Position numbers and translations under genes: made by a program | Shown: in pieces, positions 1 through 8,134 of the stretch | Numbering within the stretch: position 1 is the stretch's first letter | Layout of the letters: each line of letters opens with the position of its first letter | The notes under the pieces: generated by a model | The model's database searches: none | Seen by the model: the letters and a program-made list of their open reading frames with translations, nothing else | What the model was told of the DNA's origin: nothing | Origin: Fibrobacter sp. | GTDB lineage: Bacteria > Fibrobacterota > Fibrobacteria > Fibrobacterales > Fibrobacteraceae | Direction: 5' to 3' | Assembly: GCF_017551775.1 (NCBI RefSeq) | Contig: NZ_JAFZKX010000101.1 | Span: 1 to 33,803, forward strand | DNA length: 33,803 nt

Positions 1-19
1 CTCCGGGGGACCTTTGCAG

Positions 20-108
20 CGGGAAGAGCGAGATTCGAACTCGCGATAGGATTAAGTCCTATACGTCCTTAGCAGGGACGCGCCTTCGGCCAACTCGGCC
101 ATCTTCCC
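20..108 (-). tRNA. tRNA-Ser(GCT)
   Basis: Read on the minus strand this folds as a class II tRNA. The acceptor stem GGGAAGA pairs with TCTTCCC, the anticodon stem is CGTCC/GGACG, and the loop CTGCTAA gives anticodon GCT. A long variable arm (TAGGA...TCCTA) follows, as expected for serine tRNA. The T-arm contains GTTCGAATC. The discriminator is G and CCA is not encoded. It reads serine AGC/AGU codons. Confidence 0.96.
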
Positions 109-231
109 ATCTTGGGGACACTAATTTTACTTAATTTTGGCTTTTTTTTCAAGGGGTCGACAGCAAAAAATGCTAAATTCAAGCATATAAACAGACTCTG
201 CGCAACCCGCAGGGCCCTTTTGGTGATTTTT

Positions 232-3200
232 ATGGCAAACGCAAAAAGAAAACAAACGAAATCGGCCCCGACTCCCTTTCCGATAAAAGTTCTCAAGATA
301 TTGGCGGCTTTTGCGCTGGTCGGCATCATCTGCTGCATCCCCGCGTACATTTTCGTATTCAAAATCCTCCCCGAACGCGACCCCGACAACCAGTTCAACC
401 GCGACACCATCCTGCAGGTGCTCTCCGGCGAGACCCGCGTGTACTACAACGACGGCAACGAACTGCTCGGAGCATTCTTCGACGCCAACCACCGCCTGTA
501 CGTGCCCTACGGCGACATCCCGAAGGACATCGTTAACGCGCTTATCGCCGCCGAAGACGCGGGCTACTGGAACCACAACGGGTTCAGCATGCAGGGATTC
601 CTCCGCGCGATGCTCGCAAACATCAAGAGCGGCCACATGCGCCAGGGCGGCTCCACGCTCACGCAGCAGACGGCCAAGAACGTGCTCGGGCGCGAAGAAC
701 GCAGCATCAAGGCGAAGTGGAAGGAACTCATCAACGCGCTGCGCCTCGAAAAGCACTTCAGCAAGGAAGACATCCTGGAATTCTACCTGAACCAGTTCCA
801 CGTATCGGGAACGGGCAAGGGCGTGGCCATCGCGGCCCAGTACTTCTTCGACAAGGAACTCAAGGACCTCTCGCTCGCCGAATGCGCATTCATCGCAGGC
901 TCGGTGAAGGGCCCGTTCAACTACGACCCGTTCATCCAGCGCACCGAGGAACGCAAGGAAAAGGCGCTCAAGCGCGGTGAAGAACGCCTGCGCTACGTGC
1001 TCGGCCGCATGGTCGATGAAGGCTATATCGACCAGGAACAGATGAACGACGCGCTTTCCGAACCGCTGCACTTCAAGCACGGCAACTTCCGCTTCAGCGT
1101 GTCGACGACGCTCGAAAGGATCGACGAGAAGCTCTCCAGCGAATTCTACCAGAAGCTCTTCGAACAGCACGACATCAGCGACTGGCGCAAGGCCCAGCTC
1201 GAAATCGTGACCACCCTCGACGCGAGGAGCCAGGACGCGGCCAAGCGCGCCCTCCAGAACAACATCAGCAACCTCCAGATGCAGCTCGGCGGATTCGTGC
1301 TCCCGAAGGCGCAGTACGCGAACAAGGCGGTGAGCGCCCGCAAGGGTGACTACCTCTACGGCGCGGTCGACACGGTAATCCACAGCGAGAAGGGCGAACT
1401 CAAGGCGCTGCGCCTCTCCTTCGGGCAGCTGAAGGGCGAAGTGGGCGAACAGTCGCTCAAGGAATTCGGCAAGCAGGTCGGCAAGGACCCCGCCGCCGTA
1501 CTCGGGAACCAGATGAAGAAGGGCGCCATCCTCCTGGTGAGCATCCTCGACGAGAAAAAGGTGAACGGATTCATCCCGTGCAAGATCGAGACGGAACCCG
1601 TACTCCAGGGCGGTCTCGTGGCCATAAGGAACGGCAAGGTCGTCGCATCGCAGGGCGGCTTCCACAATACGGACTTCGACCGCAGCTTCAAGGCTCTCCG
1701 CCAGCTCGGTTCCAGCTGGAAGCCCATCCTTTACGCGCTCGCGCTCAAGCACAAGTGGAACTACATGAACATCCTCGAGAACGACTTCAACGTGTTCCAA
1801 CACGTGAACCAGTTCTACTACCCGCGACCGGACCACAAGAACAAGGGCGACCTCGTGAGCATCGCGTGGGCGGCGACGCGTTCCGAAAACATCGCAAGCA
1901 TCTGGCTTTTGGACCACCTGCTCGACAAGCTCTCGCAAGAAGAATTCAATTCCGTCGCGCAGGAGAACGGGTTCGCCCGCAACAGCGACGAAGACAGCAA
2001 GGCATACTTCGAGAGGCTGCGCGACAAGTTCGGCCTCACCATGAAGGAAGGCGTAAAGCGCGAAATCGAGTTCACGAGGGCGCAATACGCGCTCGCCGCG
2101 CAGTACGAATCCGAAGAGAAGTACGAACGCGCCATCGACGTGCTGGACCTGCGCGTCGGCACCTACAACGACATCGCGATGAAGCAGGCGAAAAAAGACG
2201 AGAAGACGCGCGCTTTCGTCGGGCACAACTTCAAGAACTATTCCGAAATCCTCCACAAGCGCGAAGTGCAGGAACTCGACCCGGACCTCTCCGAAGCGCT
2301 CCCGCCGCTCGATTCGGTGAAGCTGTTCCGCAACTTCACGCTGGGCGACGTGAAACGCCTCACCGTGATGATGGCGCAGGTCGACCCCGAAAGCGACTAC
2401 CTCGACGAGACGCACCTGCGTTACTGGCCGGATTTCCGCCGCTCGCTCGCCATGGCGGAGTACGCGCGGTTCGCACATGAAATCGGCATCAACCAGAAAC
2501 TGCAGAAAGTGTTCAGCATGCCGCTCGGCGTAAACGAGATTACGCTCGCCGAAATCAGCACCGCCTACCAGTCCATCCTCACGGGCAAGGTGTTCAAGTG
2601 CAAGGACGGCGAATGGAACGAACCGTGCTTCATCAAGGAAATCAAAAAAGACGGACAGTCCATCTTCAAGAACTCCGTGGAATCGAAGGTCATCCTCGAT
2701 TCTCTCATCACCTCGCAGATGGGCGCCATGCTGCGCTCTGTGTTCGTGAACGGTACCGCGCGCAGCCAGGTGAACGCGCTTACCGTCGTCAGTTCCGACA
2801 AGAGCACCAGCCTGCGCTACCCGGCGCTCGGCAAGACGGGTACCACGAACGACTACAGGAACGTGGCGTTCCTGGGCGCCATCCCGACGTACGTTTCCGA
2901 AAAGGAAGGCATCGCGCTCGATTCCGTGGTGGCCATCGGAAGCTACGTGGGCTTCGACAACAACAAGCCGCTCCGTTCGGGCAGGACGCGCATAGCGGGC
3001 GCCTCGGGCGGCCTTCCGCAGTGGGCCGCATTCGCGAAGGAAGAAATTGAAATCCTCGGGACTCCGGAATACATCGACTTCTTCGACATCTCGATGCTTG
3101 CCGAAGGCGAAGTCCCGCTCCACCTCGCGAACGAACGCGGGCAGATTACCGTCGACCCGATGTCGGGCTTCTACATCGCGGACGCATCGCAGGGAAGGCC

Positions 3201-3603
3201 GTTGCCGTACATCGAGGCACCGGGCTTCGTGCCCCCGCAGGTGCAGGAGAAGGCGGCAGAAACGATTGCGACGGAAGGCATCATGACGAGCATGCCCATC
3301 CCGAACGCGGCAAACGGCACGCTTGAAAACGGCGAAGCGCCTTCCGCTCAGGCAGGCACGCAGGCCGCAGAAGCCGCACCCGCAGGCAGCGAGCAGGCAG
3401 CCGCAACGCAGAATGCAGAACAGGCAGGCACGACCGCCGATGCACCCAGCGCCCAGGCGGCACCTACCGCGCCCGCAGCGGCACCGGCCACAACGACACC
3501 CGCACCTGCCGAACCGAAGGCAGCGGCGATGCCCAAGGACGACGACTGGGATCTGCCTGCCGGAATGGACGGCGGCGCATTCGTGCCCATCGAGGCGGAA
3601 TAA
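232..3603 (+). CDS. Class A penicillin-binding protein (transglycosylase/transpeptidase)
   Basis: Bifunctional peptidoglycan synthase of the inner membrane: it polymerises lipid II and cross-links stem peptides. A short basic N-terminus is followed by a membrane anchor at about residues 18-44. The glycosyltransferase 51 domain has the catalytic EDAGYW (E108) with the QGGSTLTQQ motif at about 138-146. The transpeptidase has SSWK (S494, K497), SEN (551-553) and KTG (868-870). About 315 residues separate SEN from KTG, roughly 180 more than in typical PBP1 proteins, and a low-complexity Ala/Pro/Thr tail of about 100 residues ends the protein. At 1123 aa it is longer than the usual 750-850. I chose ATG 232 because MANAKRKQ begins a normal basic leader before the anchor; the frame is open back to 112 with no conserved-looking sequence. 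Family assignment is firm; the exact PBP1A or PBP1C subclass is not. Confidence 0.93.
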   Translation: MANAKRKQTKSAPTPFPIKVLKILAAFALVGIICCIPAYIFVFKILPERDPDNQFNRDTILQVLSGETRVYYNDGNELLGAFFDANHRLYVPYGDIPKDIVNALIAAEDAGYWNHNGFSMQGFLRAMLANIKSGHMRQGGSTLTQQTAKNVLGREERSIKAKWKELINALRLEKHFSKEDILEFYLNQFHVSGTGKGVAIAAQYFFDKELKDLSLAECAFIAGSVKGPFNYDPFIQRTEERKEKALKRGEERLRYVLGRMVDEGYIDQEQMNDALSEPLHFKHGNFRFSVSTTLERIDEKLSSEFYQKLFEQHDISDWRKAQLEIVTTLDARSQDAAKRALQNNISNLQMQLGGFVLPKAQYANKAVSARKGDYLYGAVDTVIHSEKGELKALRLSFGQLKGEVGEQSLKEFGKQVGKDPAAVLGNQMKKGAILLVSILDEKKVNGFIPCKIETEPVLQGGLVAIRNGKVVASQGGFHNTDFDRSFKALRQLGSSWKPILYALALKHKWNYMNILENDFNVFQHVNQFYYPRPDHKNKGDLVSIAWAATRSENIASIWLLDHLLDKLSQEEFNSVAQENGFARNSDEDSKAYFERLRDKFGLTMKEGVKREIEFTRAQYALAAQYESEEKYERAIDVLDLRVGTYNDIAMKQAKKDEKTRAFVGHNFKNYSEILHKREVQELDPDLSEALPPLDSVKLFRNFTLGDVKRLTVMMAQVDPESDYLDETHLRYWPDFRRSLAMAEYARFAHEIGINQKLQKVFSMPLGVNEITLAEISTAYQSILTGKVFKCKDGEWNEPCFIKEIKKDGQSIFKNSVESKVILDSLITSQMGAMLRSVFVNGTARSQVNALTVVSSDKSTSLRYPALGKTGTTNDYRNVAFLGAIPTYVSEKEGIALDSVVAIGSYVGFDNNKPLRSGRTRIAGASGGLPQWAAFAKEEIEILGTPEYIDFFDISMLAEGEVPLHLANERGQITVDPMSGFYIADASQGRPLPYIEAPGFVPPQVQEKAAETIATEGIMTSMPIPNAANGTLENGEAPSAQAGTQAAEAAPAGSEQAAATQNAEQAGTTADAPSAQAAPTAPAAAPATTTPAPAEPKAAAMPKDDDWDLPAGMDGGAFVPIEAE

Positions 3604-3661
3604 CGCTCGCGTCTTCCTGAGCTAGGGAAATTCAAAAGTCAAGAAAGCAGAAGAACTGAAT

Positions 3662-4912
3662 ATGAACATGAAATTCTTGAACAAGACCCTTCTGATGGCG
3701 GCGGCAACGTTCGCGCTCGCCGCATGTGCGGGGAACGCTCCCGCCCCCGCGACCGACGTGCAGCCAGAGGCTAGCGCACCGGCAAGCGACGCGGGCACGG
3801 CCCCCGAACAATCGGGCGACGCAACCCAGCCCCAAAAGCAGGATGCCGCACCGGCCGAACCCCAGGCAACCTCCGACAACCAGGCGGTCGCCTTCGACTC
3901 GCAGCCGCTCGATTCCTACCGCCTGAATACGCCCGACAACATCCCCGTCGCCAATACGGATACGATTCCCACGACCGAGCAGCCGGTTCCCGCACGCACG
4001 CGGGCGCCCGACCCCTACACCGCCTTCCCGGCGCTCGCCGCCCAGGTATTCGCCTACGCCGATTCGCTGTACGCGGCCGGCCTCACCGATTCCGCAAGCG
4101 CCTATCTCGAACGCTTCCGCATCATCAAGCCGCTCTGGAGCACGTGGGTAGCCCGCGTCGATTCCCTGCTGAACATGTTCGGCAAGTTCCGCGCCGAAAA
4201 GGCCAAGGCGTTCGAACCGCTCGTTTTGCAGATTCAGAACATGATCCGCGCGCAGTCCGCCTACAGCATGGTGGCAGAAACCGCTGACAGCCTCATGGCG
4301 CTCGCCCCGGGCGATTCGCTCGTAAGGTGGGCCCAGCAGCAGAAGGCCACCGCCTACAAGATTACGCTTACCAAGGCCAAGAAGGAATACGCCTCCATCA
4401 AGGCGCTCGCCGACGACCAGGCGCAATTCTCCGAGGCGCTCAACAAGGCGAACGCATTCCTGCTCCGCTACCGCGATTTTGAAAACGACCTGCATATCCA
4501 GGCGCTCATCGACTACATCGCGGGCCTTTCCGCCGCGAACGATTCCGAAGCAGCCAAATACTGGGAATCGCACGACCCCGCCGAGGCGCTCGCGAAGGCC
4601 GATGAACTCATAAAGAATTCCAAGTACGCCAAAGCGAAGGAAATCCTGAACAAGCTGAAATCCAGCAAGCTCCGCAAGGAAGCGAACGAAAAGTACCAGG
4701 AACTGGCCAACACCTTCTGCAACGCTCAGCGCAAAGCGACATCGCAAATCTTCACGAAGGCGCAAAAGCAGAAGGATGACGCCAAGAAAAAGAAACTGCT
4801 GCAAGACGCCATCGCCCCGCTCGACAAGTGCCTCGGCGAATATCCGGAATACGGGCAAAAGCAGAAGGTGCTCGACAACAAGCAGTTCCTCGAAAAGGAA
4901 ATCGCGAAATGA
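3662..4912 (+). CDS. Lipoprotein with Ala/Pro-rich linker and helical repeat-like region
   Basis: A type II signal peptide ends in LAAC (Cys22), so this is probably an envelope lipoprotein. Residues 23 to about 115 are rich in Ala, Pro, Thr and Gln and look like a disordered tether. The rest is predicted helical, with alanine-rich segments such as AEALAKADELIKNSKYAKAK that resemble TPR-type helices; I cannot assign a family. It starts 58 bases after the penicillin-binding protein gene, so it could be a partner in wall synthesis, but this is only inferred from position. An alternative start is ATG 3668. Its stop overlaps the next start (ATGA), which suggests co-translation with the permease gene. 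Confidence 0.8.
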   Translation: MNMKFLNKTLLMAAATFALAACAGNAPAPATDVQPEASAPASDAGTAPEQSGDATQPQKQDAAPAEPQATSDNQAVAFDSQPLDSYRLNTPDNIPVANTDTIPTTEQPVPARTRAPDPYTAFPALAAQVFAYADSLYAAGLTDSASAYLERFRIIKPLWSTWVARVDSLLNMFGKFRAEKAKAFEPLVLQIQNMIRAQSAYSMVAETADSLMALAPGDSLVRWAQQQKATAYKITLTKAKKEYASIKALADDQAQFSEALNKANAFLLRYRDFENDLHIQALIDYIAGLSAANDSEAAKYWESHDPAEALAKADELIKNSKYAKAKEILNKLKSSKLRKEANEKYQELANTFCNAQRKATSQIFTKAQKQKDDAKKKKLLQDAIAPLDKCLGEYPEYGQKQKVLDNKQFLEKEIAK

Positions 4913-5685
4913 TAGACGCCACGTGGTGGGCGTATGCGCAGTATCCCGCCTTCTTTATTCTCGGCGCCATCGTAAGCCTCATCAACAGCATCGCGGGCGG
5001 CGGTTCCACGCTTAGCCTGCCCATCATGATTTTCCTCGGCATGCCCGCGACCGTCGCGAACGGCACCAACCGAATCGGGCTTATCATCGGGAACTGCAGC
5101 AGCGCCTTCAACCTGATGAAGCACGGCTACCTCAACAAGAAAATCTTCTTGCAGTTGCTTATCCCCACCATCGTCGGGACGTGCATCGGCGTGTGCTTTC
5201 TCGTCCACATCGGCGACCGCGCCTTCCAAGCGATACTCGCCTGCGTCATCTGTCTCGTGGTCGTGATGAGCAACCTGCGCAAGGACATCCTCGGCAAGCC
5301 CCCTGCAACCCCGCCTGAAAAACTCACGTGGAAAGGTGCCGTCGGGTTCGCGATGATTTCTATATACGGCTGCATCGTGCAGGTGGGCGTGGGCTTCGTA
5401 CAAATCTTTGCACTCACGCGCTACACCGGGCTTGAACCCATCCGCGTGAACGCCCTCAAGAACGCACTCACCAACGTGTTCCTACTCGTGAGCACCACGG
5501 CACTCGGCATCGCGGGCAAAATCAACTGGCCCATCGCCATCGTGATGGCCGCGGGCGCATGGCTCGGCGGCTACTGCGGCAGCTTTTTGCAGCGCAAAAA
5601 AGGCAACAAGTTCATCCAACATTTCGTGAGCGCGACAAGCATCGCGATGGCCATCTACCTTGTGGTCGACCTCATCGTCGAGTAA
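4909..5685 (+). CDS. TauE/SafE family membrane permease
   Basis: A 258-aa integral membrane protein with about seven or eight hydrophobic segments. The N-terminal signature INSIAGGGSTLSLPIMIFLG followed by PATVANGTNRIG is typical of the TauE/SafE (DUF81) family, which exports sulfite, sulfoacetate or other small anions, or is of unknown substrate. The second half repeats the pattern (YTGLEPIRVNALKNALT). ATG 4909 overlaps the upstream stop by four bases and has AAGGAA at 4895-4900 as ribosome binding site; the open frame upstream of it lies inside the previous gene. Substrate cannot be read from sequence. Confidence 0.88.
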   Translation: MIDATWWAYAQYPAFFILGAIVSLINSIAGGGSTLSLPIMIFLGMPATVANGTNRIGLIIGNCSSAFNLMKHGYLNKKIFLQLLIPTIVGTCIGVCFLVHIGDRAFQAILACVICLVVVMSNLRKDILGKPPATPPEKLTWKGAVGFAMISIYGCIVQVGVGFVQIFALTRYTGLEPIRVNALKNALTNVFLLVSTTALGIAGKINWPIAIVMAAGAWLGGYCGSFLQRKKGNKFIQHFVSATSIAMAIYLVVDLIVE

Positions 5686-5719
5686 GCAGAATATCGGTAA
5701 ACAAAAGCCCCAGTTATAA

Positions 5720-6403
5720 CTAGAACGAAATGTCTTTCTTTTGTGAGCAAACAGAGCTATTTGTATAACTAAAAGGGCCCAATACATACCTCGAAACATC
5801 CATTTCCAATGGGCAATCCTTACACCATTCTTTTTTTTCTACATAGAAGAACATCTTCACATCTTTATTCAGCCCATTCAGAACTATAAGAGAGTCGGTA
5901 ACAGAAATTTCGTATGAAGTTCCCCAAGTTGATCTTGCACTTTCAAAATCTTTCGATATATTCAGGCTGTCGTAGCGCATTTGGGTGTAATATTTAGAAT
6001 TGCAGAAGGATACCTGAAATACATTATTTTCCTTCAGATATATATCTGGTTTGACTATGCATTTCCCATCAGAATCACACAGCTCTATATCGGACGGGTT
6101 CTGTAACGAATATGATGCGGTGTCAGGACGGCCTTTTAACAATGAAGTACATCGTTTATCTGTTTTAGCGTACCTATGCCATTCCGACTCAGGAATGTTT
6201 TGAGATACTAACCATCCCATTTTAGAAACTAGATCTGAACAAGCGTCTGATGTAGTATGCAGTTCGGCTGTAGAGCCATCAATAAGGACGACTTTATTCA
6301 CGAAATACCTATAGCCGTAATTTGGAACGGTGTCACCTTTTTCGCGATTAGAACAACCGCAAAAAATCAGGAAAAGACATATCGCAAGAAAAATTTTCCG
6401 CAT
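5720..6403 (-). CDS. Hypothetical lipoprotein, AT-rich
   Basis: A 227-aa protein with a short hydrophobic leader ending FCGC (Cys17), followed by SNREKGD; probably a lipoprotein although the residue at -3 is not ideal. No family recognised. The body has several cysteines and many aromatic residues (for example VEKKEWCKDC). The gene is clearly richer in A/T than its neighbours on both sides and stands alone between converging genes and a repeat-filled gap, which is compatible with recent acquisition. GGGATT lies just before the ATG. Confidence 0.72.
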   Translation of the reverse strand: MRKIFLAICLFLIFCGCSNREKGDTVPNYGYRYFVNKVVLIDGSTAELHTTSDACSDLVSKMGWLVSQNIPESEWHRYAKTDKRCTSLLKGRPDTASYSLQNPSDIELCDSDGKCIVKPDIYLKENNVFQVSFCNSKYYTQMRYDSLNISKDFESARSTWGTSYEISVTDSLIVLNGLNKDVKMFFYVEKKEWCKDCPLEMDVSRYVLGPFSYTNSSVCSQKKDISF

Positions 6404-6640
6404 AATCCCAGCACTCCAAACCTCTAGTTACTTTATAAATATACACAAAACTCAATGCAAATTTGCATAACAAAAAAGCGGCCCGTATCAACGAGTCGCT
6501 TTGAGAATTTATAATTCTTCCACGAAAATCTTTGCGCAGAAGTTTTCGGTCGGCGTGCAAGTCTGGTTAATGCGAACTAACGAATCGTCTCTGCAAAATT
6601 GCAGCAATCTCTAATTAAGCGCGGATGGTCTTACGTGAGC

Positions 6641-6668
6641 AACAAAGCCCCTGTTATTAAACAGGGGC
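6641..6668 (-). terminator. Rho-independent terminator, distal copy
   Basis: Perfect 9-bp stem GCCCCTGTT/AACAGGGGC with a 4-nt loop, followed on the minus strand by TTTGTT. Identical to the hairpin at 6794-6821. Confidence 0.75.
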
Positions 6669-6793
6669 GTGGTTACGACCTTTGTCCACTTAGCGCTTCA
6701 GCGCTTATGTGGACATGGCCACCTTTAGGTGGGAGTGAGCGCCTATCGGAGTAATTTAAATCCAGAATTAAGCGCGAACGGTCTTACGTGAGC

Positions 6794-6821
6794 AACAAAG
6801 CCCCTGTTATTAAACAGGGGC
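6794..6821 (-). terminator. Rho-independent terminator of prs
   Basis: Same perfect 9-bp stem and 4-nt loop, followed on the minus strand by TTTGTT, about 60 bases after the prs stop. It is the first of two tandem terminators. Confidence 0.8.
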
Positions 6822-6880
6822 GGTTGCGAGAGTGAGCGCCTACCGGAGTAATTTAAATCCAGAATTAAGCGCGAACGGTC

Positions 6881-8047
6881 TTAAAAGAATACAGGCGGCC
6901 AACGCGGGTTCTTCGAAGACATATCGATCTTGTAGAAGTCCTTCTCGAAGCGGCCATCGTCCATGCCGTACATCTGCATCACGTGGCGAGCAATCCACTT
7001 GCCGAGCTTGAGCACGGTGAGCTTCTTGCGGAGGCGGCCCTGGCAGTCGCGGTTCATGATGTCCGGGAGAGTGGACGTCGTGAGGATTTCGTCGATGGCC
7101 GGGCTGTTGAGCTTTTCGCGGGCTTCGGCACTGGTGTGGAAGTGCGTAACGCCGAAGCAAACACGGTTCGGGTTGCCCTTCTTGATGTGTTCGCAGCACT
7201 GCACGATCGTCGTACCGGTACGGACCATGTCGTCGAACACGATCACGTCCTTGCCTTCGATTTCTTCGATGCTGATGTCGGAAAGTTCCGGGTTGAAGGT
7301 CATGCTGATTTCACGTTCACCGGTACGGACCTTGTCCATCACCACGCGCTTGCATTCCGGGAGCTGCAATGCATCGTAAACAGCGTTCATGAACGGGCGG
7401 GCGCCCTTGTCCGGGGAGACGATCACGAGGTTGTTGCCGTCCTTGCCGGTCTGCACGAAGTTGCTGCTCTTGATGTAGTGAGCGTAAACGTCAGTCGGAA
7501 TCAGGTTGTGGAAGTGGCCTTCGAAAATTTCGTTGAAGAGGTTCTGCACCTTGATGCTGTGGTTGTGGACCGTCACCACGGCGTCGACACCGGACTTCTT
7601 GAGGAGTTCAGCGTAAAGGAGGCTCGTAAAGGCCTGGCCGTCGAACTTCTTCAAGTCAACATCGGAGCGGTCCTTCTCGAGAGGGCCAATGCGGTGCGGG
7701 CCACGGTCCTGGGCGCTGTAGAACAGGTCGGGTTCAACGAGCACCACCTGCTCGGCACCATTGTCCTTAGCGGCGCGGGCCAAAATGCAGTTGCGCATGG
7801 CGTAGTCGTTACGGCTGCGTTCATGGTTCGAAACCGAGCAAATCAGGACGATTTTGCCTTCGAGGCGGCGGCCGATATGCTCCATGTCGGCCACATCCAG
7901 CATGTAGCGGGGGCAGAATTCGGAGTTGGCGAAAGTCTTCAGGGAGACCACGTCGGAGATGTCTTCACGGAGGCCGATGTACTGGGCCATGTCGATGGCG
8001 AACGGGTCATCGGTGAAGTTGCCGGTCACGATAAAACGATCTGACAT
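6881..8047 (-). CDS. prs: Ribose-phosphate pyrophosphokinase (PRPP synthetase), long form
   Basis: Makes 5-phosphoribosyl-1-pyrophosphate from ribose 5-phosphate and ATP in the cytoplasm for nucleotide, His and Trp synthesis. The C-terminal phosphoribosyltransferase fold carries the PRPP-binding loop DVIVFDDMVRTGTT, and LVIVSPDKGARPFMNAV matches the region that in standard enzymes reads VVVSPDxGG. At 388 aa it is longer than the usual 310-320, and several classical Prs signatures are altered, so it belongs to a divergent long subgroup. I chose ATG 8047 (MSDRFIVTGN) with AAGG upstream; 13 codons of open frame precede it. It is last in the leftward gene series and is followed by two terminator copies. 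Confidence 0.85.
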   Translation of the reverse strand: MSDRFIVTGNFTDDPFAIDMAQYIGLREDISDVVSLKTFANSEFCPRYMLDVADMEHIGRRLEGKIVLICSVSNHERSRNDYAMRNCILARAAKDNGAEQVVLVEPDLFYSAQDRGPHRIGPLEKDRSDVDLKKFDGQAFTSLLYAELLKKSGVDAVVTVHNHSIKVQNLFNEIFEGHFHNLIPTDVYAHYIKSSNFVQTGKDGNNLVIVSPDKGARPFMNAVYDALQLPECKRVVMDKVRTGEREISMTFNPELSDISIEEIEGKDVIVFDDMVRTGTTIVQCCEHIKKGNPNRVCFGVTHFHTSAEAREKLNSPAIDEILTTSTLPDIMNRDCQGRLRKKLTVLKLGKWIARHVMQMYGMDDGRFEKDFYKIDMSSKNPRWPPVFF

Positions 8048-8134
8048 ATTTGCGCCTTGATTTGGGGGTTGAATTTTATGCCCCAAATATAGTCAGTTTC
8101 GCCGTCGGTTTCAATGACCTTTTTAAATGTTTTT

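Larger units (their letters stand above)
6404..6880. other. Non-coding region with duplicated prs 3' tail
   Basis: No convincing gene. The first 180 bases are AT-rich and probably hold the promoter of the lipoprotein gene; they include the inverted repeat AAAGCG/CGCTTT. From 6612 on, the stretch consists of copies of the sequence that follows the prs stop codon, including two terminator hairpins and one 56-base insertion, described separately. Confidence 0.7.
6612..6883 (-). repeat. 97-bp tandem repeat of prs downstream region, one copy with 56-bp insertion
   Basis: Read on the minus strand, the unit begins at the prs stop codon (6883) as TAAGACCGTTCGCGCTTAAT and runs through a terminator hairpin to CTCACG. 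It starts again at 6786 (exactly 97 bases later) and at 6633 (153 bases later, that is 97 plus a 56-base insertion); the third copy fades after about 20 bases. Copies 1 and 2 are nearly identical. The insertion in the second unit, about 6670-6733, contains two hairpins: CCACC/GGTGG with a 4-nt loop, and GTCCAC/GTGGAC enclosing two AGCGCT palindromes. Confidence 0.85.

Noticed and set aside
127..3123. 998-codon open frame antisense to the penicillin-binding protein gene
   Set aside because: It is a shadow of strong third-position G/C bias; translation is low-complexity with no domain, and the sense strand has clear catalytic motifs.
5325..5340. CTCACGTGGAAAG as a possible parS
   Set aside because: Only the central CACGTG and a few more bases match; it lies in coding sequence and far from the cluster.
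6348..6560. 70-codon open frame overlapping the AT-rich lipoprotein start
   Set aside because: No ribosome binding site or motif, and it overlaps a better-supported gene in another frame.
6612..6883. CRISPR array
   Set aside because: Only two to three long copies that start at a gene stop codon and contain a terminator; no regular spacers or cas genes.
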